The position numbers and the translations under genes are program-made. This document shows, piece after piece, positions 47,176 to 62,292 of a DNA stretch of 64,000 nucleotides (the first letter of the stretch is position 1; every line of letters begins with the position of its first letter). Origin of the DNA: Atrichornis clamosus (Eukaryota; Chordata; Aves; Passeriformes; Menuridae). The DNA is taken from positions 176,200-240,199 of the forward strand of contig WBMZ01002648.1 of assembly GCA_013400975.1 (NCBI GenBank), read 5' to 3'. The notes under the pieces were generated by a model. The model searched no databases. It was given only the letters and a program-made list of their open reading frames with translations, and had not been told where the DNA came from.

Positions 47176-50100
47176 CAAAGGCACTTCATTCCTGACTGTC
47201 ATTGTCCCCTGCTTTTCTGCTCCATGGCTCCCAGGGTACCCTAATGTTAACTTACTGAATGTGCCTTCAAATCAAAATCTACCATTCATACCGAATGCTG
47301 CACAACGAAGGATAGAAGTAGGAAAGGTCACAATATTCATTTTCTTGACATAAGTATGCATCCAAATATGAAAGAATACTGCATTTGATTTGCTACTCAG
47401 GTATTTTTAGATGTTGTTTTTCTTTCATCAAAAGGGCTAAATAATCACATCTCTGAACCATCCACGCTGACAGGTCTTTAATAAATGCATACAGATGAGG
47501 GAACAAATGCCAGATAGGAGAAGGACTTTTTGGCTGTTTGTTTGATTGTATGATAGTCAGCCTGTTGGACAGTAAAACGTCTAAAAATTTGTATAAGAAT
47601 TTATTAACACCACACTGAAGATACTGTGTATTGCCTGAGAAAGAAAAGAAGGTAAAACAATTGAACTCTGCTTAGAATACATAAGAAGGAAGAATATAAG
47701 CTGGTTTCAAAAACAATCAGTCAGCCTGCCCATTGTCACCCTGACTCTTTCAGTCAAAACTTTTTACTTAGTACTGCAAAATGGCTCAGCTCTGCACTGT
47801 CAACAATCAGCTCCTGAAAAGGAGGAGGGGATATCTAAAAAAACCTACATTTTAAAAGAAATCAGGAACTGTTATTCCTGTAACCAGTAATTCATTGGCT
47901 TCCAATCTGCATTTACGCACGCAGAGATACACCCTGCAGGCAAGGGGCAGGCAGTAGCTGTCAGTTGGTGATAGACTGTGATTTGGAAGCATATTGTTTG
48001 CCAACCTTTGAGTTTAAATCCCTAATAACAACAGCTTTTAATTCCTGGCTTATTACAAGTGGCAGTGTGTTGTATTGGTCATTGGGCTTAGACCCCTCAG
48101 CAGTGCTGCGAGATGTGCTGAGGGAGTTGGGGTTTTATTCTGCTTACTAGGTGTCTCTCAAGTCATCAGCCAGATACTTCCTGGCACTGTTCCCTCAATA
48201 GGGATAATGAATCATGACAGTTCATCTCAAATTGCCCAGCTCAAACATTTAAATGTCTGCCACAATCTACCAATGAACCCATCTGAGTGCCATCGGGGAT
48301 CAGTGGGAGAAACTTACTAATACACATGGGATTTGGCAGCATGTCAGGCTTAATATATCACAACAGCTAAGATAATACAGTTGTGCCTTCCCCTCCCCTG
48401 TCCTGTGGTGAGAGAAGAGAAGACCAGCAGTGTGATATCACCCGGGAGTGCAGTGATGCCATCCTGCACCATTTGCAGCATCTCACTTGGTATTCATCCT
48501 CTTCCTTATGTGGTGTTCTAAAGTGTACTCATTCTTTACAATAAAGAAGTTTCAAGCTTTGCAAGAAGTGAAATAAACTTTTTTTAAAGTATATTTCAGA
48601 GGTATTTAGGAAACCTATAGCATTCTGATTTTAAATGTAATATTCATCTGATTCCTTCTTCTGTACTAGAACCATGATAGAACAACAAGTGTTCATAACA
48701 AGCTTATAGCTCCATTTTTTAATGCAACGTTTTTCAGTCAGAGAATCTTAAGTATTATGACATGTAGTAGTTGAAGGACAAATAGAAATGTCCTAATATG
48801 TAGCTCCAGCTGGCTACATGTTTTCTCCCAAAAACCTTGAGAAGCAATTTGAGATAAAGACTTTTCATTTTGGAAGAGCATTACTGTATCTTTGGTGCTG
48901 TCTATATATGCTAGACTATGAATTATTACAAATAATTGAAGACATATGCTTTATTTCCAATCCAAATTAAAAAAAAACCAACCAAACAACAAAACCAGGT
49001 TTTCTCAGAAGAAACAACGGTGACCAAACAAAATTCACTTCTCCTCCCTTATGGTAGGGGTAATACCCAGTAGAAACTTTTTCGGTATCAGTAATGTCTC
49101 TGGAGACACATAATAGAAAAAAAGGCACGTTACAGCTCATTTACTTATAGCAGTTATGTGTTAAATTGCAGGTGAATTAGAATATAATTCATTGGAAAAC
49201 ACCGCAATGAAAGGATTTGGAAATCTATCCCAACAGAATTGCTCTTTGAGTTATTATTTTATGACTCAGTATTAAATAATTGTCCCCATTACAGATCCTG
49301 ACTTTGTGGTATGGGCATGCAAACAGCACCTAGGAATGTTCTTAGTTTTCTCCAAGAGATTAAAACCTGGAGTGGATTTCTTTAACATGTTATTCACAGA
49401 AGGTTATGAAGAAGATTTCTTCAATCAGCTTGCAATTCATTTTCTTCTAAGTCAGCAGCAATGCAAAAGCTGAAAAAATAATGGCAAAATGAGAAAACAT
49501 TTGTATAGGATTTGTTTGCCATTATCAGCCCCTCCTTTCAGACATTCCTTCAACAAACAGTCATAATTTTTATATTCAGAGACAGAACAGAAAGTACCTT
49601 AGTGCATTGATAGTGTGCATTTGAAATAAAACTCTCCCTTAACCCAGTTTATCTTGTGTTGGTTCTCTTTGAGGAGAAATTCTGATACATGCTAACTAGG
49701 TTGTTTTGGGAGGGAGCTAACCCAGATTCTCTAGCTTGAATATGCACCACATTTTCCAGCCCTTCCCAGGGACAGAAGAATTGCAACCACAGTCTTGGAT
49801 AGTTTCAATCCTTTTGCATGGTGAGGACGACTGATCCAGCAGAAAATAGATCTAGTTCCAAGTAAGATTCCCAGACTGCCTGTAATGTTGTTTTAGGGGC
49901 CTTAACACCTTTTTTTGTCTACAGAATTACTGGTACTGCCCTACATTGCTAGCTACTGTAGATCTCACCACCAGGAGTTACATTTTTACAACTCAAAGTA
50001 CAGCGAACAGCTACTGTCATCCCAGAAGACATCAGAAGAGCACTCATTTTCAGCCACAGTTCCAGCTGCTCTTAAGGAACGTTATCTTTCTCACAAGGAA

Positions 50101-52931
50101 GAAGGGTAGCTCTATTAGGAGGCCAAAGTGAACAGTAATGAAAGGATTCCCAGCCTAGGTTTGCATTTGCAAGCATTTGAAAGTCATCTCAACATATGGG
50201 AAACTTCACTGCCTTACTGAAATTTAGAATTAATTCCTATGCTTTTGCTTCACTTTTTTCCTTTCATTTCTCTTAGTTATCTCCAGGTTGCCTTGTTTTC
50301 TCAAAGACCAGGGCACTTCTGCCTTTTTCCTTTTCCCCCTCACCCTAAGTGTGATCCTACAGAATGCTCATTGTAGTTGAATCACTGTTTTAACTGGAAT
50401 ATTTACAGATTGCTTTGAAGCATCAACAACCCAACAGTTTTTGTTCCTAACCAAGTCCAAGAGACTGTACATCTCTGAATGTGAGCTGTTTTTCATCTCC
50501 TTTTCTTGTAAACACTGAAAATTATCTGAGCCACTCTTCCAGTGGAGTCATTTACAATAATAAGACCTTAAAGTAAGCAAGTATATCTTGAAATTCCTTT
50601 AAAGCTGGCAGAATTATTTTTTAAAAAAAGAACAGTTGCACTTTCATCAACATGACTCCTAACTAAAGCCAACTAAATAGTTATACACTTTTAAAGAAGA
50701 CAGGTTTTGTTCTCAGTCACTGTTAAGAACAATGGAAGGGAATATATGAAAAGTAATTGGTAGTTAAGTTTACATGCAAGTAGCAGTCAAGCAGAGAAGA
50801 TATTTGTCTCAGCACAATCAAAACATAAAGAAACAAATCAATAGAGATTACTGTGTGAGACCAAACTAATTAAATTCTGAGTAAAGAAAGATGAAAGTAC
50901 ATGTAACTCCATGAATAAAGGGCAAAGACATGAGCAGATGCAAAGCTGGGATTCTCCTCAACAGATAAACTGATAAAAGGTCAAAATCCACATATAGCAA
51001 CAGTTTTGCAGAAAGCTGATCAATTCAGCTACAAGACAGGGACATTACACTGGCTTTAGTGTATAAGCTATTAATGAATAAAGTAGCTCACAAGCAGGAA
51101 AATCTGAAGAAGGCAAATATTCAACACTTATAATATATACCATATACATGAGTGTATATGTACCCACCTGTATGCAAATATATCCTTCCCAATGGGGACA
51201 TTTATTTGGCTTTCAAAATAAGATCCCATGGATTATTTGCTTCTTGTTATTATATATAAATCTGCATTTTTCTCAACTTTTGATTGTATATAGAGTATTG
51301 TTTCAAAACCTTTCAGATAGTAGGTGGTAGTGCCATTTTTTCCCACACCCTGTGAGAAACCCAGTCATTTCTATAGCTCCTTTAAAAATTTGGTGGTCTA
51401 ATTCATGTAAAAGAGTTAGTTTGCCTATTTCAGTAAAGCTATTATAACATATAGAGTTATCAACAAGATTTTTAATGTCCGATTACTTCTCTGTCAGCAG
51501 TTCCTCGCTGTAAAAGCTGTGGCACCTCTTGTCCTTTCCAGGTACCAGGCCCAGCATGGGTTCTGATTCTTCTTACTGTTATGGGACTCCTGTAGTCCCT
51601 CTGACACTGCCACTCACTTTTCCAGATCCACAAGTACGCCTTTGTATGGCTCATTGCAGCTACAGTTCCAGCATCACATCGGAATGGCTACACTCACTGG
51701 TGAAAGTTATGAGCCACAACTACTCACATATTCATGACCACAGAACAAACAAACCCATGATTTTCAGAAACCTGAATGATAAAAAGTTCCTCCTCTCCTT
51801 TTGTGGTCCCAGCCCATTTATGTGTCAAGTTATAAGGAGAACAAACTCATGTTGATATTCACTTAATTCTAGAACTTATATACCTGACTCTTACTGACTG
51901 GTTACCATTCTGACAAGACACTCTTACCTCCCCAGGAAGGAAGAACTTGGTTTCATATCCCAACAATGAAAGCTCAAAAACATTTAATTCAGTTCTCCAC
52001 TGAAGCCAGAGAAAAGTCTGAATAATGTATGTGCCTTTAATCCATGGCCCCACTGCTCCTCCGGTTCTGTCTGTATCTTGCTCTTGTTTTCCTGTAGCAT
52101 TTTGAATCAGAATGGATTATGCACAAGGGATCTTCATGCACTGCAAGCTATTTGGGAATTTAAACAAAGTCCTCTAGCCTAATTAGCCTTCTCCTAAGGT
52201 GATAAATGCCATTTTTTTATGTTGCTGAAGGAGGTTTATGACCAAGCTAATAACTGACATTTAACCATACATTTCCTGAGCTGCAGGGATAAACATATAG
52301 TTCCCTGGTTTCACTATTACAACTAAGTGTTAACTCACAGTACAGACCCTGAGGGAAATGCTAAGAGAGGAATAACAGCTTTGCTGCATTCGCATACTCA
52401 GGGAACACAGCTAATGACTGTCAGTATTAAAGCTTTTTACAGCTTCTTCAAGACTGTAAACAGGGAGCATCCTTTACTGATAGAACACCTAAGAAATTCT
52501 TAACACTGCTACTCTGCTTGGAATGAAGATCTATCATGAGAAAGCAATTTTAAAAGCAGGGGCAGATGAATAATTCAGTAAAGATATCAGTCACTGAAAA
52601 GACAATGGAAGAACTACTGCTTTTTTGTTGTCATTAGAGAGGAATGAACAGAGGTCACATCAGCCTTACACAAAAAAAGCAAACAGTTTTAGATAAATTA
52701 AAATAGGAACCCGTTTGTCACACTATCAGAATACATTTTATAATGACAAAACAAAATCTTTCTTGGATGACAATTTTTATCCTGTCAAGTTTCAGGCTAA
52801 AAAAATTGTTGAGGCAAAACATTTACAGGCCTAAAAATATGTGCAATTCAGATTTACACAGCAGTTGTTAAGTAGGGGATTTTGTTAGGAAAGCTTCACT
52901 TTATGTAACTAAATTAAACTAGTCAGGCTAA

Positions 52932-52960
52932 GTGTCTGTGTGTGCATGTGCATGCATGTG
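52932..52960. repeat. TG-type simple repeat
   Basis: 'gtgtctgtgtgtgcatgtgc' followed by 'atgcatgtgc' forms a short imperfect (TG)n/(CATG)n tract. Confidence 0.7.
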
Positions 52961-55900
52961 CAGACCTACACGCATATGTATAGTGGGATGAGGGAAGGCG
53001 AAGGGAATGGAATTAATGGTATACACTTGATTTTGACCACTGTGTTAAGTTTCTTTATCTCATCTTTCAAATATTCCTCAATATGGAGAGGGAGATGGAT
53101 TTATCTAGGCACTTTAGCTCTTTGAAATACAGAATATATTATCTTCAAGTGATGTTTCACAACATACTTCTCTTATAGAAGAAATTGGACAGAAATATTT
53201 CCCATGGTACCTCTCTTGTAACTTTAAGTCTGATTCTGCTCCTTCTGACCTTTTCCAGATTGTTTGTCCCCCATTTTTGGAAATTTATCTTTCTAATACT
53301 TAGGAGTGAGATGGGCCTGTAGAAAGAGGATGTATTACTAATTCTAGAAGTGAAAAGCATTCTGGTTATATTACTGCTGCCAAAATCTTTTAACAAATGT
53401 AAGTGTTATTTTTACTTTTCCAGGGAATATTTAATGAGCATCAAATATTCATAGAGGATAGATAATATTTAAATGACATCTTTAAAGGATTAAAAATGTG
53501 CAACTCTCTCATAGTGATTACTACATTAAGGCCTACAATATATTTTCATTAGGCACAAACTCTCTCCAAGGTGATAGCAAGTAAAAAAGATTTCAGAACT
53601 TTCAGTGCTATTTGTAAGGAAGTTCATACTCAAGCCTCTGTCTTCAGGATAAAAAATTTGTGTTTAGGTCAGTATGAGAGGCTAGAAAAAATCAATTAAC
53701 TAGTAAGGTAAAGGAAGTAAAGGTCCACTCAACCTGTCATTTACCCCAGCCTGTGTTCCATTTGGATAGTCTTGATGTTAGCCTCTCTCTCTGTAATTAA
53801 ACGGCAGGTATTCTCATCCCCACTCATGATTTTATTCCAACACTCTGAATACAATTTGGAGATGAGAACACAGGTAATGGTACAGGAGACCTAAAGCAAA
53901 CTGTGTGTTTATGTAATGTTTTAAGGTCTTAAGGTAATACAACTATGTTTAAGTTATCTTTCAGTAAAACAAAATGTTATGGGGTTTATTGAAGAAAAAT
54001 ATGTTGCAAAACACTCCAACAAGAGGCATAGTAATTTTCCTCTTCATTTTTTTTCTTCTTCTCCTATTTCTATCAACCAGGTGCTTTGAAAACCTCCGAA
54101 ATGTTATTGTGCCCACTGGAAAAGAACTGCCATGTTTCCAAGCACAGAAAGTGCTTAAAGGTAAAACTACAAAAAATCAGAAGTCTAGGGGATATAAACT
54201 GCAGTACAGTCAAATACAAACATGCTTGTTTATAAAATATAAATCTCAATAATTGATACTAATTACTGAAGGATGCCATTATCTCAATTTATATTTCTTT
54301 CTGTATTATCAGGTTTACTACTATTTTAGTGGAAAAATAAAGTAACAAGAAATCCCAGTTGGGTTAAAACTATGTCTACTAAAATTATGGTTGAAAAAGT
54401 AAGAAAATTAGACACTTAAAATAATAAATTATCAAAACCAAAGCATGTTTACAAAATACCACCTTCACCAATGTCCCGTAAATATCCCCTCTAAGCTGAA
54501 GTTTCTAAAAAAGTTACTTACAAAGCTCATAATTCTTTTTCCACTTTCTTTCTTACAAATTTAAACTAGAGGAAGCACTGAGCTTCATGACAGCTAATCC
54601 TGACTTTGTTTTATTTAACCAGTGCTCAGTCAAATTATTCTGTCTCCTCCTCTGTCACATCTACGTGCTGCTAAAGTAAGGATAGTAATCTTTGATGCTT
54701 GTAAACATTTATTTTTAAAGGGAGAAGGGATTGTTGGGTCACTCAAATCATTTTGTCTGCTTCACTTAAAAGAGAAGTTCTGAATGAATTCAGACTAGGA
54801 GATTTAGTTGACAGTTTTTTAATTGTTAGAGCACAGGATAGAGATACCCTGGCTATCTTGGAAGTGTTTACGTTCATTGCTCAGTAAGCCAAAATTCATA
54901 AAGCAATAAGGAAGAAGGAAATGCCCTGCCAAAGAGTTGATTTTGCTGTTACTGGAGATACTGAGAAAATTCCTGATAGGACTAAGCCACGGAAGAGCAT
55001 TTAGTCAGCCTTTTTGTTTTGATCTATTTTTATCTCCAGCTGTCAGGGACACAGAGGGGGCAACACAGAGCAAGGACAGAGCTCTTGCCCAAGAATATTC
55101 TGTCTTCCTTCTAACACTGAAGGAAAGAAGAGTAAGAGCCCTGAAAGCACCTTGGCTAGTACTTGTTTTCTACAAGTGTGAGAGACTGTGAGAGTGGAAA
55201 CAGAACAGGTGGGAAAAATTCCCCAGAGTAGTCTCTTACTATATACTGCACTGACAAATTTTATTTTGCAAAATACAGGGAAGTCATTTTACAACACTTC
55301 AATTTTCACTTGCTTCTAGTAACTTATCTGAGATGCTACAGAGATTTCAATCACTTTGGAGAAACAACAGTAGTTTTTTCCTCCCGTGAGGAATAGAAAT
55401 GTGAGAGGGGAGAAGGGAAAGGTGAAGTAGCAAAAAGAAAGGGAAAAGCTGATGGTTTCAAGACACCACAATAAGGATCTTCCTGTTTGAGCACACTGCA
55501 AAAAATGAAATTGTCCTTCAGTTTCTCTGCTTGGCTATGGTTCTTATTCTGTATTTCCAGTCTATTCCTAATAGGGTAAAAACTTCAGGAACTAAGAATT
55601 ACACAGAGCAATAATGATGAAGGGATTTACATTAATATCAGGAAAGTTTGCTATGGAATACCAAACATTACAATTTCACTAATCTTTCTGAAATATCCTA
55701 TATTTATAAAGCCACTTGGACATACAGAAATGAGAGATGGTGTTTTCCAAGCCTGTATATTGAGGACTTATTCTTTTCTATTAAAGAGGTTCTTGTCTAC
55801 CCTCTTGCATTCCACACCGCAGGAAAATCTTGGCAAGAGGAAAACAGAGCTGTGGTTGTCACATTAAGTGAAACAGAGTCAAGGGGTCTGCTACTGTAAG

Positions 55901-58900
55901 GACTTTGGTCAGAACAACCAATGAGGCATAACTAAAATAGAGGTTTCTGCTCTCCAAATAAAGTCTTTCCTTTAGCACATATATCTCCCTTATACAATTT
56001 TTAATTCATATATAGAGTGTCAGCCTTCTAACAAGCACAAGGTACTAAGTGATGAAGCTTAGTGAATAGGTTGGGCATATGCTGAGATACCCATGATTCT
56101 CCACCTGTGCAAGAGGAAGTTTCCAATTTTAGAGCCCAGCTATTACTAGCTTTAACAACTGTGTGTTTATTTTGTGATGCTCTATGCAAATTCTAGAGTA
56201 TATTTTGCTTTCTTAGGATGCATTCTGAGTTTTGCCGTGTGCTGAGACTGCTGTGAGACTTTGATTATGTGCACTTAAAATTTCAACCTCACAAAGACAA
56301 TGAGATGGCAAATTTTGAGTTTTTCTTTAACATACTGTAAGTGTCTTGTAATCAATAAATTACTTGTTAAATTGTCAGGAGGTTGGTAAATTCCCACAAT
56401 GGTCTACCCAGAACAGTACATTATTTTATACTGTGAGATTTGTAATGCAAAGAGAGATAAAAGGGAAGGGCAAATGCATTCCTAGATAGGGAAACTACTG
56501 AAAATTTATAGCCAAAGACAGAATATATATAATCAGGGGGAAAGCAATGTTGACTTTTCCGATCAACTTTCTACTAAAAGCAGCGAATAAAAAACTACAC
56601 TAATCAGACCAATGCAATAGGACAGAAACTGCTTTATGCCTGGAATAATCATCAAAACTGCTGTCCCCTTTGTGCTAGGAGCAGGATTATTGTTCTGTCA
56701 TTAACCTTCTACAGAGGTAGCTGGAGAGCTGCCAGTTACAGAGAACATTTTCTCATCATCAGGTGTTAGGGCAGCATTCTGTAGACCAAGAACCAGAGAT
56801 TGCTTGGACAGGCATTCCAAAACCCAAGTTATGCAGCTCTCTCATCATATGGCTACTTTTCTCCAACATTCCTTTGCAGTATATGGTGGACTCCTAGCAG
56901 AATAAAACCACCCTGGTGACTCTCCAGGGACAGATCTCCTAGAAAAGTACACTATGGAGGTACTGGCTATTCATATTGTCCAATCCACATGGGTAATAGA
57001 GCCAGCTGGCACAGACAAGAAAAGGGAACAAGCCTGCCAAAAAAGCAATTCTTCTGCAGCTGAAATGCTAAAAGGCATTTGATGGGAGGCATGGAGTGAG
57101 GACACGTTTGCTTTTTGCCCTGCTCATCAAGCAGGGGTAATCATGCTGAAAGTGTTCTTACTTTCACAGATATTTTTCCTCTTACCTAAACCATGAACTG
57201 GTTCTAACTACAGATAAGTGTTGAAAAGCAATACTTGCCTCTGTCAGTTTGCTCACTTTTTTGGAAAATATCTGTGATGGGGTTGCTATTTGAGCTTGCA
57301 TATTTTTGAAGAACACATTTCATTACCCTTGAGTTATGGCATTTTCTAATTCAAAAAACCCTAGATTCCACTACAGCAATCTTACCTTTAAATTGTGCTA
57401 TTTAGCTCAAGCACTGGAGATTGGCAAATATGATATTGCTAGACAGTGTCCAGGTACAGGCGAAAAAGGAGGCTTTTGCTATTTTACTGGTGTTGCAAAT
57501 TCTTTTGACCCATCTCATTCATTGATGTCATCACATAAATGATTGCAGAGAATAATATTACCGAAAAACGACTGCATAACTTTTGAGTATAACGGAGACA
57601 TGGAATGGATTTCTCTAATTTTTCTGGACATACTCAAGGGTCTAATCAAATCACCTGAACAGCTCTCTCAGGCATAATATGAAGGCCAGTGGTATTAATC
57701 TGCATATACAGGTTCTAGCCTGCTAACCTCCACTCATTTGTTTTGTACTTCTGTTCATATTGGTTTTACGGGCAAGCTGCTAAAGCCAGAATCATCTTAT
57801 GATACCGGAGAATGTGTATGCCTCTGGCATGGCCATTATAGACTGTTGTGATATAATACAGATCCCAGAAGATCTCAACACCTTCAGCAGCACAACTGAG
57901 AGTGAAAACATTAATGTTTATCATCCAGCCAATTGCTGTCAAACTCTGCCTCCAGCTATGCAAGTATGAGGACAGTTCAGTCATATTTGCATCAGGCAGT
58001 TTTGTGAGGTCTTTGTGTGTGTCCTCAAGCAGTGTAGAATATAAAGAAAGGTTGATCATGCCAGGGGTGAGGTGCAGGATCATACAATATGAAACAAATA
58101 AGATCAAGTACACACATTGACATCTTCTCAAATAAAATCTTATTAAGGAAGCTTTCTAAAAATAAGGTATGTACTTTATGTTTTAGTTCAGACACTTCTC
58201 TACTCTACTTGAAGCTCGTAGCTCTTCGACACTTGTTACTTTTATTGATGAATTTTCATTAACTCTGCACAAACACAAAAAAATTATGTCCTTTACATAG
58301 AAAGCTTACAACTTAAATATGTTACTAGATATCATTACAAAATTGTCATCTTCTACTGAGTGGAAGCCCCTGTAGGGAGACTCTTCCTTTACTTTCACAC
58401 ATCAATTTCTCCCTTGATTTTCCTACTCTCTGTAAACTAAGATCCAGTGAGAGAGAGAAGTACTTACATTCAGAGATGTAATAAAATTATTTGGCAAGAC
58501 TCCTAGCCTAGCTATTACATGTCCTTCTCTGCTCTTTACAAAGTACCTTTCATTGAAAACAGATAATTCTTACATTCCATTGCCTTTGGATTTGGCAATA
58601 GGTGGAAAACGAAGAGATCACAACTTTCAGAGGCAAAAAAAGCTGTTCTTCTGTACAGGAGATGTAGTCCTAAAACCATGCAGTTACCTGCCAGGGTAGA
58701 AAGACTCAAATAACCAGCAGGAATTAGAGCATACTTTAAAAAATTGGGAAGGTTTGATTTCTTGCAGAAAAACAATCTTTTTCGTACTCCCATCTGCAGT
58801 CTGGTATTCAATGAAAAAATTAAATTGTTGATGATATTAATACCATCCCTTTATCTTAATTTCTAGTTGTGCATCAAATATCTGATAGAAACATATCTCC

Positions 58901-61611
58901 AGATGTTTCGCTGTTTCAGCTTTGTTCGTTTCTTGAGACAGACAGCTACATATCAGAGAAAACTTTCCTAGAGATTTGATAGCTGCTGACATACAGGACC
59001 ACAGCCCCATGTTAATCCTGAAGTGAATTTTAGCTTGATATTTCACTAGAAAATATGAAAAAAAGTCCTCTGTCTTTTGCTCCATTATAAAAATAATTGT
59101 TTTTCACAGGTCACACTGTTGATTTTCAGTAAAGTATACTCTATGTTTATATCTGAGACATGTAATGAACAGATTGCTTTCAGTGAGGAGCAAGGTCACA
59201 GGGATTTTTAGTTGATAAATGCTCTGTTTTGATGCTTTGAGTTCCTAACTCTGTTGTTTTGTCTCTAATCCACTTTTAAATCTGGGCTGCTGGGGGAAAA
59301 AGCTGCTATTTCTGTACTAGGAAGGTCAGACAAGTGGATTAACACGAGAAAAAATATCAGTAATCTCTTGATTTTTCCATTTCCCAATGCATTGTGTAAC
59401 AGGGGAAATATTACAACTAATCTTTTAACCTTTTAATGAGACTGAAAAAGCAAGTAACTCAGATGCAACACTACTCAGAGTGGCTATCATATACTCTATT
59501 TTTTTTTTTAAGCCAAGAAGTGTTTCATGATCACATTTGGTGCAACTTTATTTTGGTGGATCAAGTCCTGCATGTTTGAAAAAGTGTTTCGGTGAAGAAA
59601 TCTTTACAGCCAAATTCCTGACTGACAGTTTTCCACTCTCTCTATTTTAAAGCATTTTGGTGCCGTAGTTCTTCTGACAGCTTCTGTGTGCCGGCAATTA
59701 CCCTGATTAAAAACCCATTTGAGAGTTTCTAAGGTGACAGCTTAAAGTTTTAATGCTCCCTGTGATTTGTGAGAAGGAATGCACGCTGTTCTCAAAACAC
59801 ACAAGTAGTTTTTTAAAATGTGGCCAGCCCAAGTACACATATATAAGAATGCCAAAGAAGGAATTTGTACTCTCCAACTATTTTTGGCAAAAAGATAACA
59901 GTTGATGTCAGTAAAAAAAATTCACTGTTGTCACATTCACAATAGCAAAATAACGACTAGAAACATATTCAGACCTGCAGGAGCCACTTCTGTACATTAG
60001 AACAGACCAAAGGTTATAATTTTATTGTAGATACGTAGTCATTTAGAGGCTGTCTAGAAGGTAGGATTTTGATAGAACACATAATATGAAATTGTTCCCT
60101 CCCATCGTCGTCATTTCTGAACCCAATCTCAGTCTTGGCTCTCAGCATACCTCACTCTGGGATGCTCGAATTCTCCTGTAATAAGGAAATCTCTAATACC
60201 CTTGTTTAGCTCTTCATTTTGTGGTGGCCTAAAGGCATCATATGCTGCTAAAATAAAACGAAAACACTTTTGATTGCTTAACTCCTGAGAACATGCTAAG
60301 GTTATTTATTTATACTGGGAAACCTGAAAGAAAGACTGACAACTAAGTAGTTTATCTGAAGTGGAAAGAAGTGCATCTTGGGAGACACATTTTTCTGGTG
60401 TGTTTTCAAATAGATTATAATATTTAGAGAACAGTGTCATGTTAATTAAGAAATTATCTGCATGATAAAAAGAGATCTTAAAGGAAACAACAAGAAAAAA
60501 TTGCAATGTTATAGAACCATAGGAGTATTGGAAAGCTAAGATGACAACCCATCAATCAGATTTTATTCCTTACTTTGCTTTCATGTCTTTTCTTTTTTCA
60601 GAACAAGAGATTGAAATGAATCAGGATATCTATCCAAATAGTGTACACTGGTTGCCTTTGAGAAAACTCTTTTGCACTACATAGCCAGCCTTAATTTGCA
60701 GACAGTAAAGACCAATCAACAAGACATGAATAAATATTTTTTTCTAAAGCTAAACTGGTAGAGATTCTTATCTTACTGTAATTCTTCTTATCACTGTCTC
60801 ATTCTGAGAAAGCAGAACAAATTGCATCCTTAAAGTTCTCTGTCTATTTTGTCCACAGACATTTAATATTTACTGGGGTTTTGGTTTGTTTTTTTTTCTC
60901 CCACTGCTTCCTTTCATTATTTTCCAACTTTAGTCTGCCTGTAATCATAAACACTTTTGTCATGTGAGATTAAGGACTTCATTAATTGCAAAAAAATGGA
61001 ATCCAAAACATCCTAAATATTGGACACATCTTTTAATATATTTTTAAAAACAGAACTGCCCAAGAACTTTTATTATTATTCAAACTCCACCTAAAATGAA
61101 TTTTAAAAGTCAAAAGCTGCTGACAAAAGCTCTTTTCTAGTCATGAGGACGACGTTATCACACTTAGAGATGAACTACATGAATTCATTCTCTTTACATT
61201 CCAACAGAAAAAATAAATTAATAGATAGGTAGCCTTCTAAATAAGGGCAAGGGAAAGGAGTAGAAGGGAATGACAATTCATCATACCAATTAATAATAAC
61301 AAACTTGGCAGCAGCATTTTAAAAGACTGATGTATTTACTAAATAATATTCTAAAAATGAATTGTCAGAAAGATGTACTTCAAGAAAAGAAAGACTTTTT
61401 TTGCCTTGTACATAGGTAGCATATTACTCTTCATATGTTTATATCGCATTAATCAGTCCAAACAATATAAACTTCTGCTACTTGTACTGCCTGCAGTACT
61501 ATAGAAATTAATTGTTAGTTATGATTAACTATTCAAAGTACTGAAGGTTTGTTATATGTACAATATAGTTTGTGTTAACATAGAATTCTCTCTTATCCAA
61601 CTATACCACAG

Positions 61612-61668
61612 AAATATATATAATACTATATATATATATACATAATATATATATTTAATACTATACAG
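61612..61668. repeat. AT microsatellite
   Basis: 'aaatatatataatactatat' continues in (TA)n with the unit 'taatactata' recurring. It is a compound AT-rich microsatellite. Confidence 0.8.
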
Positions 61669-62292
61669 AAAATTTCTTGCATTACTGTGCAAAATTTAGT
61701 TCTGCCTTAGCAAATGTTGTCTAAATGCTGTAGAGCAATAGGAGAGAGAATTTTCCCTTCCAGTTCCACTGTAGCCATCTACAACATAATATTTAACAAA
61801 AAATATCCATAGAAGTTTACATCCAACAAAATTAAAGAAGGAACTATGGAAACTTGGACAAAACCTATTTCTAACCATGAAAAAGAATTTTGCATGGTAA
61901 AATGGAAAAGAAATTTTCATTCTTAGCTCCCAGTAAAAGGGAATCAAATTCTTTTCATTTAGGGAGCAGTTACATGCAAATAAATCTAATTTCAGACATA
62001 ATCTCCAGGTTTTTCCTTATTTACCATTTCTCAGATAGTCTCTCTCTCAAATACTCAGATAAACACATAGATGAGGCTGCTAAACAGTTTTCACAAGCAC
62101 AACTGAAGTCAGGAAACACAGGGTACAAGAATGAAAGGCATAATCCAGATAGTTGTGCAATTAACCACCTGAACTTACAGAGCTTAGGTCACCTCTTCAA
62201 GGGTACCACTAAGCCACAATATACTTCTGTCTTGGTGCACTTTGTGTCCCTCAAAACCCTTACTATATGCCAGAACTAACAATAGTCCTAAA

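Larger units (their letters stand above)
47176..62292. other. Single-copy AT-rich DNA, no gene seen
   Basis: About 15 kb without recognised genes, RNA genes, LINEs or LTRs. It contains a short TG repeat at 52932-52960, an AT repeat at 61612-61668, a T/C-rich run near 54039-54071, and two stretches that look like conserved non-coding DNA (about 47880-48360 and 59440-59800). Frames of up to 129 codons (for example 51529-51855, 57766-58131 minus, 61890-62279) have no recognisable domains. Confidence 0.5.

Noticed and set aside
60512..60560. Antisense CR1 tail suggested by 'tatagaaccatagg'
   Set aside because: The bases that follow do not match the CR1 3' end; resemblance is limited to about ten bases.
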